Origin: Druceiella hillmani
Lineage: Eukaryota; Arthropoda; Insecta; Lepidoptera; Hepialidae
Direction of reading: 5' to 3'
NCBI GenBank assembly: GCA_039881145.1
Contig: JAYKKI010000067.1
Location: forward strand, 2,118,001-2,182,000
Length of the DNA: 64,000 nt
Part shown: positions 1-10,049 of the stretch, piece after piece
Layout: each line of letters opens with the position of its first letter
Numbering within the stretch: position 1 is the first letter of the stretch
The notes under the pieces: generated by a model
Told to the model about the DNA's origin: nothing
What the model saw: only the letters and a program-made list of their open reading frames with translations
The model's database searches: none
Program-made: the position numbers and the translations under genes

Positions 1-480
1 TTTCTAAGCAATGGCGAATGAAATAATATTACTATTAAATGACAGTTTGGTAGAACGACATAAATATAGTCTATAACCGGGCAGCCATAATATTGTTTAA
101 ACATCTCTGTTCCGTCAACAAAAATAAATACAATTATTTAAGTTGAATATTATGTCAGTGAAATGAAAACAAAGAATTAAAATTACCAATGATCGTATGA
201 ATCGTAGAGTAAATTTTCATTTAAACTCCGTCAGTGGTTTAAACTGTGATTAAATTAAGAACGAAAGATACATTTTAATACACGTTTTCCCCAACATATA
301 AATGACAATGTTTATCATTACGATCATTGACAAGATATTAGATGTTGCCAAAATGACAATTTGTGCTGTTGACATAGGGTGTATAATTATAATTTCTCAC
401 AAAATTTAAGGTTTAATTATTTAATAAACTGAACAACTTACATAAAAGACCAGATTACACATGATTAATGCACAAGTGGA
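1..480. other. AT-rich DNA, no feature seen
   Basis: No reading frame, repeat or RNA structure that I can support. It leads into the GC-rich pocket that begins near 480. Confidence 0.5.
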
Positions 481-532
481 TGATGCATGGCTGATGCGCG
501 GTGCGTGGTAATAAAAGAGGTGCGCGGACGCG

Positions 533-634
533 ATGAGGCTTGCTCGTTTCTTTGTCACCACCGCACTCTTCTTCGCCACCGACGCCGCGAAAGTTTATAA
601 TTGTAATGTATCCATACGTTACCTTTATTGCTAG
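533..634 (+). CDS. Short ORF with signal-peptide-like start (candidate first exon)
   Basis: A 33-codon frame starts at the ATG at 533 inside a GC- and CpG-rich pocket (about 480-600) that stands out from the AT-rich flanks. The first 20 residues resemble a secretion signal: a basic start (MRLAR), a hydrophobic core (FFVTTALFFA), then small residues (TDAA). The tail after about codon 20 returns to AT-rich sequence, as if coding ends near 592, where AAA|GTTTAT is only a weak splice donor. I do not recognise a family. A TATA-like TAATAAAAG near 509 lies too close to the ATG to be its promoter. It could equally be a chance ORF in a CpG-rich patch. Confidence 0.17.
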   Translation: MRLARFFVTTALFFATDAAKVYNCNVSIRYLYC

Positions 635-744
635 AGGGCAAGTTAAAAAACGGTGGAAAAAAATTTACAGTTTTATTTCATTAAATGGTGCAATTATTGC
701 TTCAGAATAGCTCCTTTTAATACTGTAACATATTGTTATATAAC

Positions 745-745
745 C

Positions 746-779
<34 letters not shown>

Positions 780-780
780 G
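745..780. repeat. Compound (GT)n(TA)n microsatellite
   Basis: A (GT) run passes into a (TA) run of about ten units. Apparent ORFs on both strands here are Tyr/Ile-rich translations of the repeat. Confidence 0.95.
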
Positions 781-2000
781 AATTTGGTAACAGTGAAATC
801 CCCTTGAAATTCAAACGTCAAGTTCTCGGCAAAAAGCACATTTCCAGCCATTATACTATTTTTTCCTTCCAACTTTTCAATCTTAACGATATCAGAAGCC
901 AAAATTATTTATTTTTACTTAATCTAGTTGGAACAATTTAATATTACCAATATCGCTTATAGTAATTTCCATACAGTAGCGAATTTCCACCAAAATGTAT
1001 TTTGACTTTATTTTTAATTTTCCAATTAGGATTACATTCGTAACATTTCATAATTTAATTTATATCAGGTCTTTTTTATGTTCTTATATATAAATATAAT
1101 ATCTCGCAATGATTAAATACATGCCCTTCGTCTGTTTCTCTCTTTTACGCTTAAGTCGAACAAGCGCACACGTTTTAATTGTTAAATTTAAATTCTTTAG
1201 ATATCCTACAGTGTACAAATTTGCCTCAACATATATGTTATTTAAATTTAATGTAAATAGCAGAGCAAAGGCATTTAATAATTGAAAACCCGCAAAGTCG
1301 TACGCACAGTCTTTCGTTAATAATGTAGAGCACAATTAGAATTACGGGAAATTACGTTGTAACGAATATGGAAAATATATCTTTCTGCTTACCAACGTAA
1401 TAATTTTAAACGAACGCATATTTCAAATTAACTTTCCCCCGATCTACGTAACATTGGTAAGCTCACATCACGTAAGGTAATCCGATGCGAAATAGCTTCT
1501 TCTCTTTATGTAATTTTATTCACATTACTTATAAATAATTGTGGATTAAAATAACCATATATTATTGAGCTTATTCTAATATTCCAACAAATGCGTAAGT
1601 AAATGTAGAACTTGTTTACATTAGCTGTAGCATTTAGTTTAAATGAAACTAAAGGCCAGCCACGTTTTTTAAGATTTCATCACATCACACTAATGTTGTA
1701 AAAGACGCCTTATTTTTTAAACCATGATCCAATGGAAAATAACACTGAATACGATTAAAAATAAAGAGGCCGGTTCATTGAAAGTATAGAGGATAATGCA
1801 ATAGGTCAAAACGGTTAATTTTTATGCAGATGTGTGGCACCGTCTTAACATCCCTACATGGTAATATTTCCATTATTTGTTTTTCTAGAGCAAAAAAGCT
1901 TTCGATAATATTGACCGCATTTTATATTTTTAAACATTTTCATTAAATGTTATTTACATAATAATATGCGCTACGTCTTGTTTGTGATTGTATTACCGAT
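781..2000. other. AT-rich DNA, no supported gene
   Basis: The longest frame is 83 codons on the minus strand (1084-1335). It has no recognisable domain and its AT-rich codon use matches noncoding flanks. Confidence 0.4.
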
Positions 2001-2013
2001 AGATTCATAAAGT

Positions 2014-2050
2014 TATAAAAGGGTGTCGATGACCAGTTTAGAGAACAGTA
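2014..2050 (+). promoter_or_regulatory. Candidate TATA-box core promoter
   Basis: TATAAAAGG begins at 2014. A CAGT initiator-like motif (AACAGTAG, A at 2047) lies 33 bases downstream, near the arthropod TATA-to-start spacing; another (CCAGTT, A at 2035) is too close. The next ~70 bases are less AT-rich than their surroundings. A donor-like ACA|GTAAGA follows at 2165, giving a possible short leader exon upstream of the acceptor at 2480. No ATG lies in that leader, so a coding role is not shown. Confidence 0.22.
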
Positions 2051-2480
2051 GTGCGTTGTAAGGAATCAAAGTGACAGACAGTTGCATTCCCGCAAACAGT
2101 TGGTTCGCATTGAATACGGACATTTTAAGGGCCTGCCCTTATACTTTTATTTTTTATTTTCACAGTAAGAACCATGCTCAACTTAGTTCTTAATGCCCAG
2201 TACGTTACAAACAATTTAATAAAGACAAACAATGCGCATTTATAGTTAAATTAATTAATAGGTAGTTAAAAAATTAGTCGAGCGTGAACTACTCAAATAC
2301 TCTACCATCTTAACTCTGAAACGGTGAAGTGTACAGGTTAACAAATGGACATGGGGCAATGCCCCCACTACCAATTTAAACGAATAAAGCAGTTAGGCAA
2401 AGTAAGCGCCAGGGATAGCAAGCGGATGTTGGTACATGGAAAACGGATGTGATCGACCATTTTCGTTCTTTTCCTTTCAG

Positions 2481-2573
2481 CTACTTGGTCTAAACACTCC
2501 TTCAAAATATACGGCTGTGTTCGATGGCGTACCGATGGGCGTAATGGCTTGGCACGTTCCAGGATGTTACTAG
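2481..2573 (+). CDS. Candidate terminal coding exon, 30 codons
   Basis: A pyrimidine-rich tract ending TTTTCCTTTCAG (to 2480) is a good 3' splice site. It is followed directly by a 30-codon frame in phase 0 that ends at TAG (2571-2573). The encoded peptide has balanced, non-AT-driven composition (for example TPSKYTAVFDGVP near its start and MAWHVPG near its end), unlike translated AT-rich noise nearby. I recognise no family. Possible upstream partners are the GC-rich ORF at 533 and the leader after the TATA box at 2014, but neither join is demonstrated. It may instead be a decayed exon or a chance acceptor. Confidence 0.3.
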   Translation, partial: LLGLNTPSKYTAVFDGVPMGVMAWHVPGCY

Positions 2574-3330
2574 AAAGCTGTTGAATAACAGATCTCTGTA
2601 AATTTGATAGTGCTTTGAACTTTTTTATGAAATAATAGTATTTCTTTATTCTCTCTTCGTCTTGTACACTTTACTTCAATTTCTCCTTGTAATATTCTTA
2701 CAAACACAAATAAGTAAGTTTCTTTAAAAATATTTAAGTATAATATTATTGATCTTTACTAATTTTTACGATTAAATAAAATTAATTTGAATTGTTGTCA
2801 AATATTAAAAATAAATTTGTGTTTAATTTAAAAAATTCTTTGAAACTTACGAAATTCTACTGGTAAAGCTACAGAAGTTAAAAGTCGTTCGAAAGAAACT
2901 GGTATATCTTTAAAACCTAAATCCTGTCGAACCAGATTTCATAGAATAGTACGGAGAAACCAGAATTAATTTTCATTTATCTACTCAGTTTACTACCAAA
3001 TCAAACCGGTCAAGTACAAGTAGAACTCGCAGTGCTCGGTTTCTTTCGAACTTAGGCACATAAACATTTAAGGATAAATAGTTTTTCCACTAAATAGTAT
3101 TTCATATCAATATGGATAAAAATAATATTAACACATACAAATATTCGAGTAAACTTCTAGTATTTTCATAATTTGGTTTGTAGCAATTTTGAAAAATATG
3201 GGAGAGGAATATATTTTGTGGACATTTTCAGCGATTTCTCTAGAATTATGTAAATTAAAATTCATCTTGGAATCTTTATAACCTTCACCTTGAACCGATA
3301 AATGTCTATTTTAAAATGTCTATTTTTTTC
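2574..3330. other. AT-rich DNA, no feature seen
   Basis: No coding frame or structured repeat that I can support between the candidate exon and the dispersed repeat at 3335. Confidence 0.4.
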
Positions 3331-3334
3331 AAGT

Positions 3335-3670
3335 TAACATCTAAAATATATGGGGTTGAGTATGCTTTACCACTGTTCCATATTCCAAGTTTCACGTCCC
3401 ACGATTTTTTAAAAAGACGGCACAGACATTTTAAACAATACTTTTAAAATTATCTTCCAAAAAATTCTGACGAAAAATAGTTCTAAATCTGATAAATTTT
3501 ACATTCAATTAACACTCCACACGATATATGATATTTAAAAAAATATTATCCATTTAAATATAGAAATATCTGCGGGCCAGTATGCTTTACCACCATGTCA
3601 AATTTAAAATTGCCTTATCAAACGATTTCTGAAAAAAAATGCATGTGGAAGGAAAGTATGTGATCCAATA
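3335..3670 (+). repeat. Two tandem diverged copies of a dispersed repeat
   Basis: The phrase AGTATGCTTTACCAC occurs at about 3359 and again at about 3580. Each is followed by the same kind of text: a run ending in CAAATT- or CCAAGTTT-like sequence, then an ACGATTT(T/C)T-like stretch and an A-rich block. A better preserved relative lies at 48345-48500, where the motif ends in ATAAGGGTTCCGTTTT. This is the style of a very common unclassified insect dispersed repeat. The assignment rests on short shared phrases only. Confidence 0.4.
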
Positions 3671-5589
3671 AGGATTGCACGTTAAACGATTACGATATTG
3701 TAGAAATAGATATATTGCAGAGATCTCGACTTTTTAATTTACTGGATACACAGATAAGGTCGCACAACAAAATTAACGGCTAATCAAGTTTCAACTCTAA
3801 GAGAACAATATATTATTCAAATAATAATACTTTATTTTATTGTAAAAACGTAAACTTTGTACTTCGGAAAAATTAGTCTCAATAAAAATGCTCAGTTGTT
3901 AACAATATTCCTAAAATACAAAGTGGTTTTTCAAAATACATAAAATGGGGAAATGTGCAAGATCTGACTGTACTCGATCTAATTTATTAAACCCTACTAC
4001 GTGATGTGAACCGTGCGCGCATATATCAAGCCGGCATTAGTTAATTCTGCACGGTTAAGTTCGGGTGACAATAGTCCCCGCTCACAATACTGCAACGAAC
4101 CCGTTGTAGGGTACCGCAAGGATATTCTTTTGTTTTACATTTTTATTTTTAAAATTTCTTACTCTATATTCTTTCTATTGTTATAGCAACGTCATTCAGC
4201 TATCCGCCTATCTCTCTGTGTATCCGAAGCTTATAACTTTTAAACGCAATAAGTTGGAAACTTAAAATTCGCATATTATATGTAGTTCCTTGGTGCATAA
4301 CTAAAAATGATATTAACATATAATTTAAAGTTATACGAAACATAATTATAAGTATAAAAATTATTTACAATTATATTTTGAACAGGTTTCCGTAAATGTG
4401 AAATGAAGCTAAACTTTTTTCAACGTGCAAGAGGTAACATTTCGGACCCTTTTTGTTACCAGGTCAAAAAGTTTGTATCCAAAAATACTATAATATATGC
4501 GAAGCTGTAATTCAACTCTAATACTTCTCATAATTTTATTCTTAATTGACAAAAGATACGAATATGAAATGCTAAAAAGCAATGTGTAATAAAACCAAGG
4601 TAATTTTGAGAAATTATCGATATTCTTATGCGTATGAAAGACGTACCGAGCAATATATTCATATAGTGAAAATGACAGTAATATTTGTTTTTATCGTGCG
4701 CTTTACACTTAACTAAACGACGTAGTGCGTATTCTATTATAGCTTAACAGTTTTTTTTTAAATTATTATGTAAATATTTAATTTATTGAAGAGAGGTGAT
4801 TTGTTTATATTTGGCATTATGCTGTCATGCATTATAATGGCAATGAACGCTACTGTCGAGTGACTCTTCAGAGCTAGCATGATTCATTTTCATTTCTTTG
4901 CTTATGTCACTCTATAAATTGGAGACCTGGTTCAAGGACGTATCACTTTTCTTTAAAGTATAGTTTTCGTGGCCTTTTCCGAGTTTCTGATCTGTATATA
5001 TTCATTCAATATTACCGTTTAAACGCGTTATTTCTAAGTTATTTTTACTTGAAATATATTCTGATGTAAGAAACATGAGAATATTTTACTCGATTGCGCT
5101 GCTAAAGTGTTTCTCGCTGTTTTTCATTTCCTTTTTTGATTAGGTATGTGCATATGCAAATTTTATTAAGTTTGCATACAGTATTTCTGGGAATGAGATT
5201 GAAAAAAAATATAAATTAATTTCAACTCATTAATATTTCAAACAATTTTCATAACTCCACTGAATGAATGATTTATTAAAAATTTTAAAATTTGTCATTA
5301 TTTACGGTTGTGCCTTTTAATTTTTTTAACCTTGGCTTTTAGTACTACTGTGCAAATTCAGATTTTAAAAATCGTTAAATTACTAAAAATAAAAATGAAA
5401 TCAGAATTTTGACTTTTTTTCCCTCAAAATTCTTATTATGTTAACATGGGTTATGGAAATATATAAAATTAATTATTTGGAAAAAAAACCGTACGCATTA
5501 TTAATATTATAATTAAAAGAAGTTTTTTTCACACTGCCTAAAAGCGACAGCAGCAGATTTTTAAATTTTTTTATAATTTATTCCCAAAG
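3671..5589. other. AT-rich DNA with one moderately GC-rich patch
   Basis: A patch at about 3995-4125 (with GTGCGCGC and GGGTACCGC) is less AT-rich but gives no long frame, no tRNA or 5S signature and no internal repeat. Nothing else is supported. Confidence 0.4.
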
Positions 5590-5605
5590 CATATATATGT
5601 ATATA

Positions 5606-5692
<87 letters not shown>
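5590..5692. repeat. (TA)n microsatellite with TTTA interruption
   Basis: About 100 bases of alternating T and A, broken by ATGTG near the left side and by TTTATTTATTTA in the middle. Confidence 0.97.
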
Positions 5693-5694
<2 letters not shown>

Positions 5695-7100
5695 GCTTAT
5701 TTAACATTTCGCAACTTTATTCTATTTTATTGCAATGTAAAATTATCGCTATTTACAGTCACTGCAGTTTAATAATTCACTTGCTGTTTGTTTCTAATTA
5801 TATAAATTATAAAGTATCACTGGATGTTTTTTTACATACGACCTTTATAATGAAAACTATAAATGCTAAAAACTATAATGGTTTTCCAATTCTGCTTTAA
5901 AATATGAGATGAAAATTATCTACAACATTCTTGGTTTTGTTTTAATTTTTCCTTACAGAAAAATCATTTATTTTTCCAATGAAAATATTTTTGTTTTCCA
6001 CAATTTTACAATCATAATTTAATATTAACATTTCATTACGAAAAAGACTTTGTAAAAGTACCACTGTTTTCGGTATTTATTTTAGTGCAATAACATCCGT
6101 ATCGCTAAACAACCAAATTTAAGAAAATGGTTCGTTGCATCGCGTCGTATCGCTTTTATGGTGCCGCGTGGCGACCTGTGTACGGTGTACCTCACGACGT
6201 TTAATCTTCAGTTTGAAGGTTATAATAACAACTATAATTTTTTTCACATTTAACTTTTTTATGCTTTAAATAAAAAATTACACTTCATTGCATGTAGACT
6301 TTGTCCATAGCACTCTACGAAACACATTCGTACGTATCGCCATACATACGTGTACCTAGATTTTATCCAGTCTTCAAGTCTAAAAAGTATAACATTTAAT
6401 TATTTTTACGCCTTAAATTAGACTTTACATTCATATTTATCACATGAAAACAGACAAACTTTTTGCAATTATGAGTTCTTCTCAAAGGCTTTTATCAACT
6501 TTTTTCTCTGTATCGTCATTCCTTATATTCAAATCACTTCCAAAGTTTTTTTTCTAACATATTAAAATATATAGATGATCACGCAAATAAATAACAATTC
6601 ATAAAGTTTTAATTATATTTGGGTATACGAAGAATATATATAAATATAATTATATTTAAGTATATAATTCGTTGCATTGCCAGAATGATTTGTTATAGTA
6701 TTGTAATAGTTATATTTATCATAATTTTCTTCGTCTCACCGTGGCATCAAAAACCAATTCAACTTTGCATTCTTTACATCATCGGGAGACCAAACGCTGA
6801 TTTAACATTGTTTTTTATATCAACTTGACAACAAACGACAATTTAACATTCCTTTCTTTATCTTAACATAACAACAAAAACCTCTTTATCTTAATTACCT
6901 TTATGGCCCATTAAAGGGAAAACCACTTTAATCTTGTTTCCTTTTGTAAAAACTGCTTTAAGAAAGAAAGAATTTTCTGCGTTAATTGGTCTACCAGATA
7001 GAATAAATTTGAGAATTCTACGCTATCAGCTTTGCATGACTATAGTCAATACAAGAAGGGTCCTGAGAACTGCAAAAGCAACAACGCATCGAGGCATTTA
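5693..7100. other. AT-rich DNA with a small GC-rich ORF
   Basis: A 25-codon frame at 6127-6204 (+) sits in a CpG-rich patch (with CGCGTCGTATCGC) but has no recognisable product. The 69-codon frame at 6619 is AT-rich noise. The stretch 6960-7100 may contain decayed sequence belonging to the mariner element that follows, but I could not align it. Confidence 0.35.
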
Positions 7101-7135
7101 AAGTATTCTTTACGCTGTGTGCTGGCAAACCTACG

Positions 7136-7604
7136 CCAATTTTGAAAAAAAATGTGGCTGAAGATGAAACATGGTTCATCACTTTTTATGTAATTCCAAT
7201 CAAGAGTCTATGCAATGGCAACCACTATCACTGGAGGGTACTACGTTACCATGTCGGATAAACTGAAGGAAGCTATCAATTAAAAGAGACGCGGAAACTG
7301 GCCAGAGACATGTCGCTTTTGCAAGACAACGCGCCGGGTCACAAAAGCAAAGTTGTGATATATACTGTTCACAAACTTCAAATCACTGACCCACCATATA
7401 GCCCCGTCCTAGGTCCTAGCGATTTGTTTGTTCCCAAACCTGAACAAAGAGCTGCGAGGAAGAAAATTTAAAAACAAGAGTGAGGTGAAGGAGGCAATTT
7501 TAGCTCATTTTCAGGGCAAAGATAAAAATATTTTTTGATGCTTTAAATTAATTTCAAGATCTAATGAACGTGTTGAGCCTAAGGGAGATACTATTGAAAA
7601 ATAA
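7136..7604 (+). pseudogene. Mariner-family transposase pseudogene (C-terminal two thirds)
   Basis: This is a decayed copy of the cut-and-paste transposase that excises and reinserts mariner elements at TA. In order I see the first catalytic Asp in EDETW (Asp codon 7163-7165), the second in QDNAPGH (Asp 7325-7327), and the third in the PPYSP...GPSD segment (Asp 7421-7423). Downstream come LFPN/KELRGRKF, a KEAILAHF segment, and a C-terminus ending in KGDTIEK before TAA at 7602. The second and third Asp are 32 codons apart, shorter than the usual mariner D34D spacing, so a few codons were lost. A one-base frameshift follows the third Asp (about 7424-7430). An in-frame stop precedes the C-terminal block, and frames also shift between the first and second Asp. 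The helix-turn-helix N-terminus is not recognisable. The copy is clearly inactive. Confidence 0.88.
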
Positions 7605-7644
7605 AAATAGCTTCTTTATTTTATTTTACTTGCAACCCTTCTAT

Positions 7645-7674
7645 TCCATGGACTTTTGGACCTCTCCTCGGATA
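7645..7674 (+). repeat. Possible 3' terminal inverted repeat end of the mariner copy
   Basis: About 40 bases past the transposase stop lies ACTTTTGGACCTCTCCTCGG followed by ATA. Length, position and the TTTTGGNC style fit a mariner right terminal repeat next to a TA target. The matching left repeat was not found, so the element looks 5'-truncated or its left end has decayed. Confidence 0.35.
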
Positions 7675-7970
7675 CTTAAACAAATACTAGTGACTATTAT
7701 TAGCCAAGCTATGTACCAAAGCGTACACACATTAATACGCTTAATTCTCCTTTCTCTGGAAAACTTTTACCAGCACGTAAATTTCATCTTCATTTTTAAT
7801 TTTTTGTTAATGTTGTGCTGGTAAATCGAGCATTAACACTTGTGCGACCAAACTAAATTAATTTCTTATACTGTCTATCTTTCTGAGCAATTACGTAGAA
7901 ATACATTACACTGAAAACAAATTCTATCGAAAAATGAACTTAACAGAGGAAATGTTTCTGCCACCACTAG

Positions 7971-8057
7971 CTATTCAATATACCACTGGGTATTCAATAT
8001 AACACCACTGGGTATTCAATATAATTACGAATGAATATATTCAATATTCATTCGTAA
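7971..8057. repeat. Short direct repeat joined to a hairpin
   Basis: The 19-base phrase CCACTGGGTATTCAATATA occurs at 7983 and 8005, and its last half also at 7971. Immediately after, TTACGAATGAATAT (8025-8038) and its exact reverse complement (8044-8057) form a 14-bp stem with a 5-base loop. Confidence 0.9.
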
Positions 8058-8212
8058 CTGCAGTTGTTGTGTGAACTTTGCGCCCTAACTATAATCCTAT
8101 ATTTTCGGTACAACTATTTACATTCGATCACCTGTTATCGACCTCCGATGGATTGATATCGTATAATTCTTACCCAAATTCGTCATGTTATAGTTCATAA
8201 GTACGCCGCTTC

Positions 8213-8359
8213 ATGGCAGCAGACGACAGTGTTGAAATGATTGATGCTGCCAATAAAGCAGCGCAGCGCAGACATTCGAGCGGCGGATGCCGGCTAGAAA
8301 TCACGGCTACGTGGCTAAGTGCTCACGATTACCTTCTCCCCCACAAATTATCTCCATAA
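8213..8359 (+). CDS. Unrecognised 48-codon ORF in a GC-rich pocket
   Basis: From the ATG at 8213 to TAA at 8357-8359, with balanced codon use (MAADDSVEMIDAANKAAQRR at the start, then Ser/Gly-rich, then a hydrophobic C-terminal third). It lies in the only GC-rich stretch of this neighbourhood. No domain, signal peptide or membrane segment is evident. It could be a small gene, part of an exon, or a remnant of a mobile element. I recognise no family. Confidence 0.2.
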   Translation: MAADDSVEMIDAANKAAQRRHSSGGCRLEITATWLSAHDYLLPHKLSP

Positions 8360-8516
8360 ATTTACTTTGAGACAAAAGAAAACAATTTCATTATTTGAGA
8401 CACACGGTATGTAGGACGTCGACAAAAAAACAATATACAAAAATATTTCAAGAAAAAGATACGGAGACATTTCGTATTTTAAAATTGGAACGTATTTCAA
8501 TAAAATAAAAATAATC

Positions 8517-8526
8517 TACACACACA

Positions 8527-8568
<42 letters not shown>
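8517..8568. repeat. (CA)n(TA)n microsatellite
   Basis: A short ACACACAC run passes into about 19 TA units, abutting the 3' side of the minus-strand ribozyme-bearing repeat. Confidence 0.96.
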
Positions 8569-8569
<1 letters not shown>

Positions 8570-8571
<2 letters not shown>

Positions 8572-8893
8572 TAGAAGCAAGATTAAATGACCGTGAAATG
8601 GGTACCAATTGAATCAATTAAAATCTGTTGATTTTGGTTCCATGGATTAATTTAAGACGTTGTATAAATTCTTCTGAAGGGATATTAGTTTGAATATATT
8701 TGGCGTTAATTTTGTAAAAATTAATTAATAACAAATCAATGAAACTATGTGATGTAGTATTATTTCTACTTTCTTTAAGTTTTTGACCACGACCTAGCTT
8801 TCGTTGTATTACAACATCTTCAGGTGGGCTATTATTAAAGATTGCTAATACCTCAGATCTAGGAACAACACTAAGATAAAAATATATTTAATA
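8570..8893 (-). mobile_element. Ribozyme-bearing repeat, copy A (Penelope-like or retrozyme-like)
   Basis: Read on the minus strand, this copy matches the two halves of the palindrome at 38.36-38.6 kb. Shared blocks in order are: TTAGCAA-like leader, CACCTGAAGATG, a short stem, CGAAA, CTAGGTCGTGGT, a purine-rich AAAGAAAGTAGAAATAATAC block, CTACATCA, AGTTTCATT, then AAAATTAACGCCAAATAT. The frame through the last block reads KINAKYIQ, as it does in the 38.6 kb copy. From about 8887 to 8630 the minus strand is open for some 88 codons, without an ATG near the start. Hammerhead motifs in repeats of this kind are typical of Penelope-like elements and of small retrozymes. No GIY-YIG or reverse transcriptase domain is visible, so the class is inference. 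Confidence 0.55.
8787..8828 (-). ncRNA. Type I hammerhead ribozyme candidate, copy A
   Basis: On the minus strand: stem I 5' side CCCAC, core CTGAAGA (canonical CUGANGA with A at position 7), one extra U, stem II GTTGT/ACAAC closed by a 3-base loop, core GAA, stem III A-GC/GG-U with loop TA, cleavage-site C, then stem I 3' side GTGG. Stem III has one mismatch here. The extra U between A9 and stem II departs from the textbook core, so activity is uncertain. Confidence 0.45.
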
Positions 8894-10049
8894 CGGGTAT
8901 TTTTCGATCAAATGGTTAAATTCACACTTATTTTAAGCTACGTTTATAGTTTTATGGAGGCACTTGAGTAACACGTATTGAAATAAAATAGAGTCATGTA
9001 GTCACATTTCAGAACCCTTTTCCCTACTAGATTTATTTTTGAGTATTACCCTACTAATATATAGCAACAATTCACAATAACTTCGTTGGAAATTAAGGGT
9101 AGGAACGTCGACGAGTTAATCTTTGTGTCTGTATTTATATGTAATGTGTATGATGTGTTATGGTTGAAAGTTGAGAGTAGTCTTAATTACTTTGTATACC
9201 CTTTTTTTTGCTTTTCACTTAAATCTTTTTATGGAGCCGTGTTTGTAATTTTTCAGTTTATTCGTTTATATATTTATGTCCAAGCTTATTAACTCAGAAA
9301 ACTAGTGATTGGTTTTGTGCAATCGTCTCTGCTTTGTTACTATATTCCTACCTGTGCTTGCGATTGGCAATGTATGTCTATTTCTCATTTCATGTAAAAT
9401 GTTTGTTTTCCATCATATTGCAATAATATTTTAATTTTTGGAGACTTTAATCAGCTTAGTGCAACTCCATCAATCGTAAATTATTTCAATTATTTCGTAT
9501 CCTATTATCACTTGCAACAATGCAATTAGGTAGTTAATTGTAGCGAAAGAAAATTGGCTTTGATGCTGTGCCCATTTTATGATACGGAAGCGTACGTTAG
9601 CATACTACAAATATCGGAGTGATTGCAAATCAAAAAATTGTAAAAAACATTCAATTCTTCAATTAGCCACTGCTCGTATCGAGTAGGATTTATGCAAGCC
9701 TGATTTTTTAAATTCATTCACAAAATTAAACGCATTATCGTGGAACAATATTAATTTAGTTAACGATTCAAATGCAGCTCTTCATTTTTTAAATACATCA
9801 ACAAACAATGTTTCGAAGCAAAAAGCGGATCAGCGTAAACAACTGGTATCATTATCTGACTCGGTTTACAATAATATTATCCACGATATTCAAATCAAAT
9901 TCTTTTACCAAAAACGTGAAATGTTTAACTTTTACTGTAAACAAGTGAAGTTCGGAATGTTTAGCTAATATTATGTCTAACTCGAAATAATTTTAAATGT
10001 ATGTGAGACGTAAGCGCTTGAATTGATAGCTTCCCAAAACTACGATCTC
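8894..10049. other. AT-rich DNA, no supported gene
   Basis: The 68-codon frame at 9086 has no recognisable domain. The last few hundred bases may hold decayed 5' sequence of the LINE copy that follows. Confidence 0.35.

Noticed and set aside
3995..4125. GC-richer patch as a possible 5S rRNA or tRNA
   Set aside because: The GGTTAAGTTCGGGTGACA word is only superficially 5S-like. There is no consistent stem set and no A-box/B-box pair.
9086..9292. 68-codon plus-strand frame as a gene
   Set aside because: AT-driven hydrophobic composition, no domain, and no splice or promoter support.
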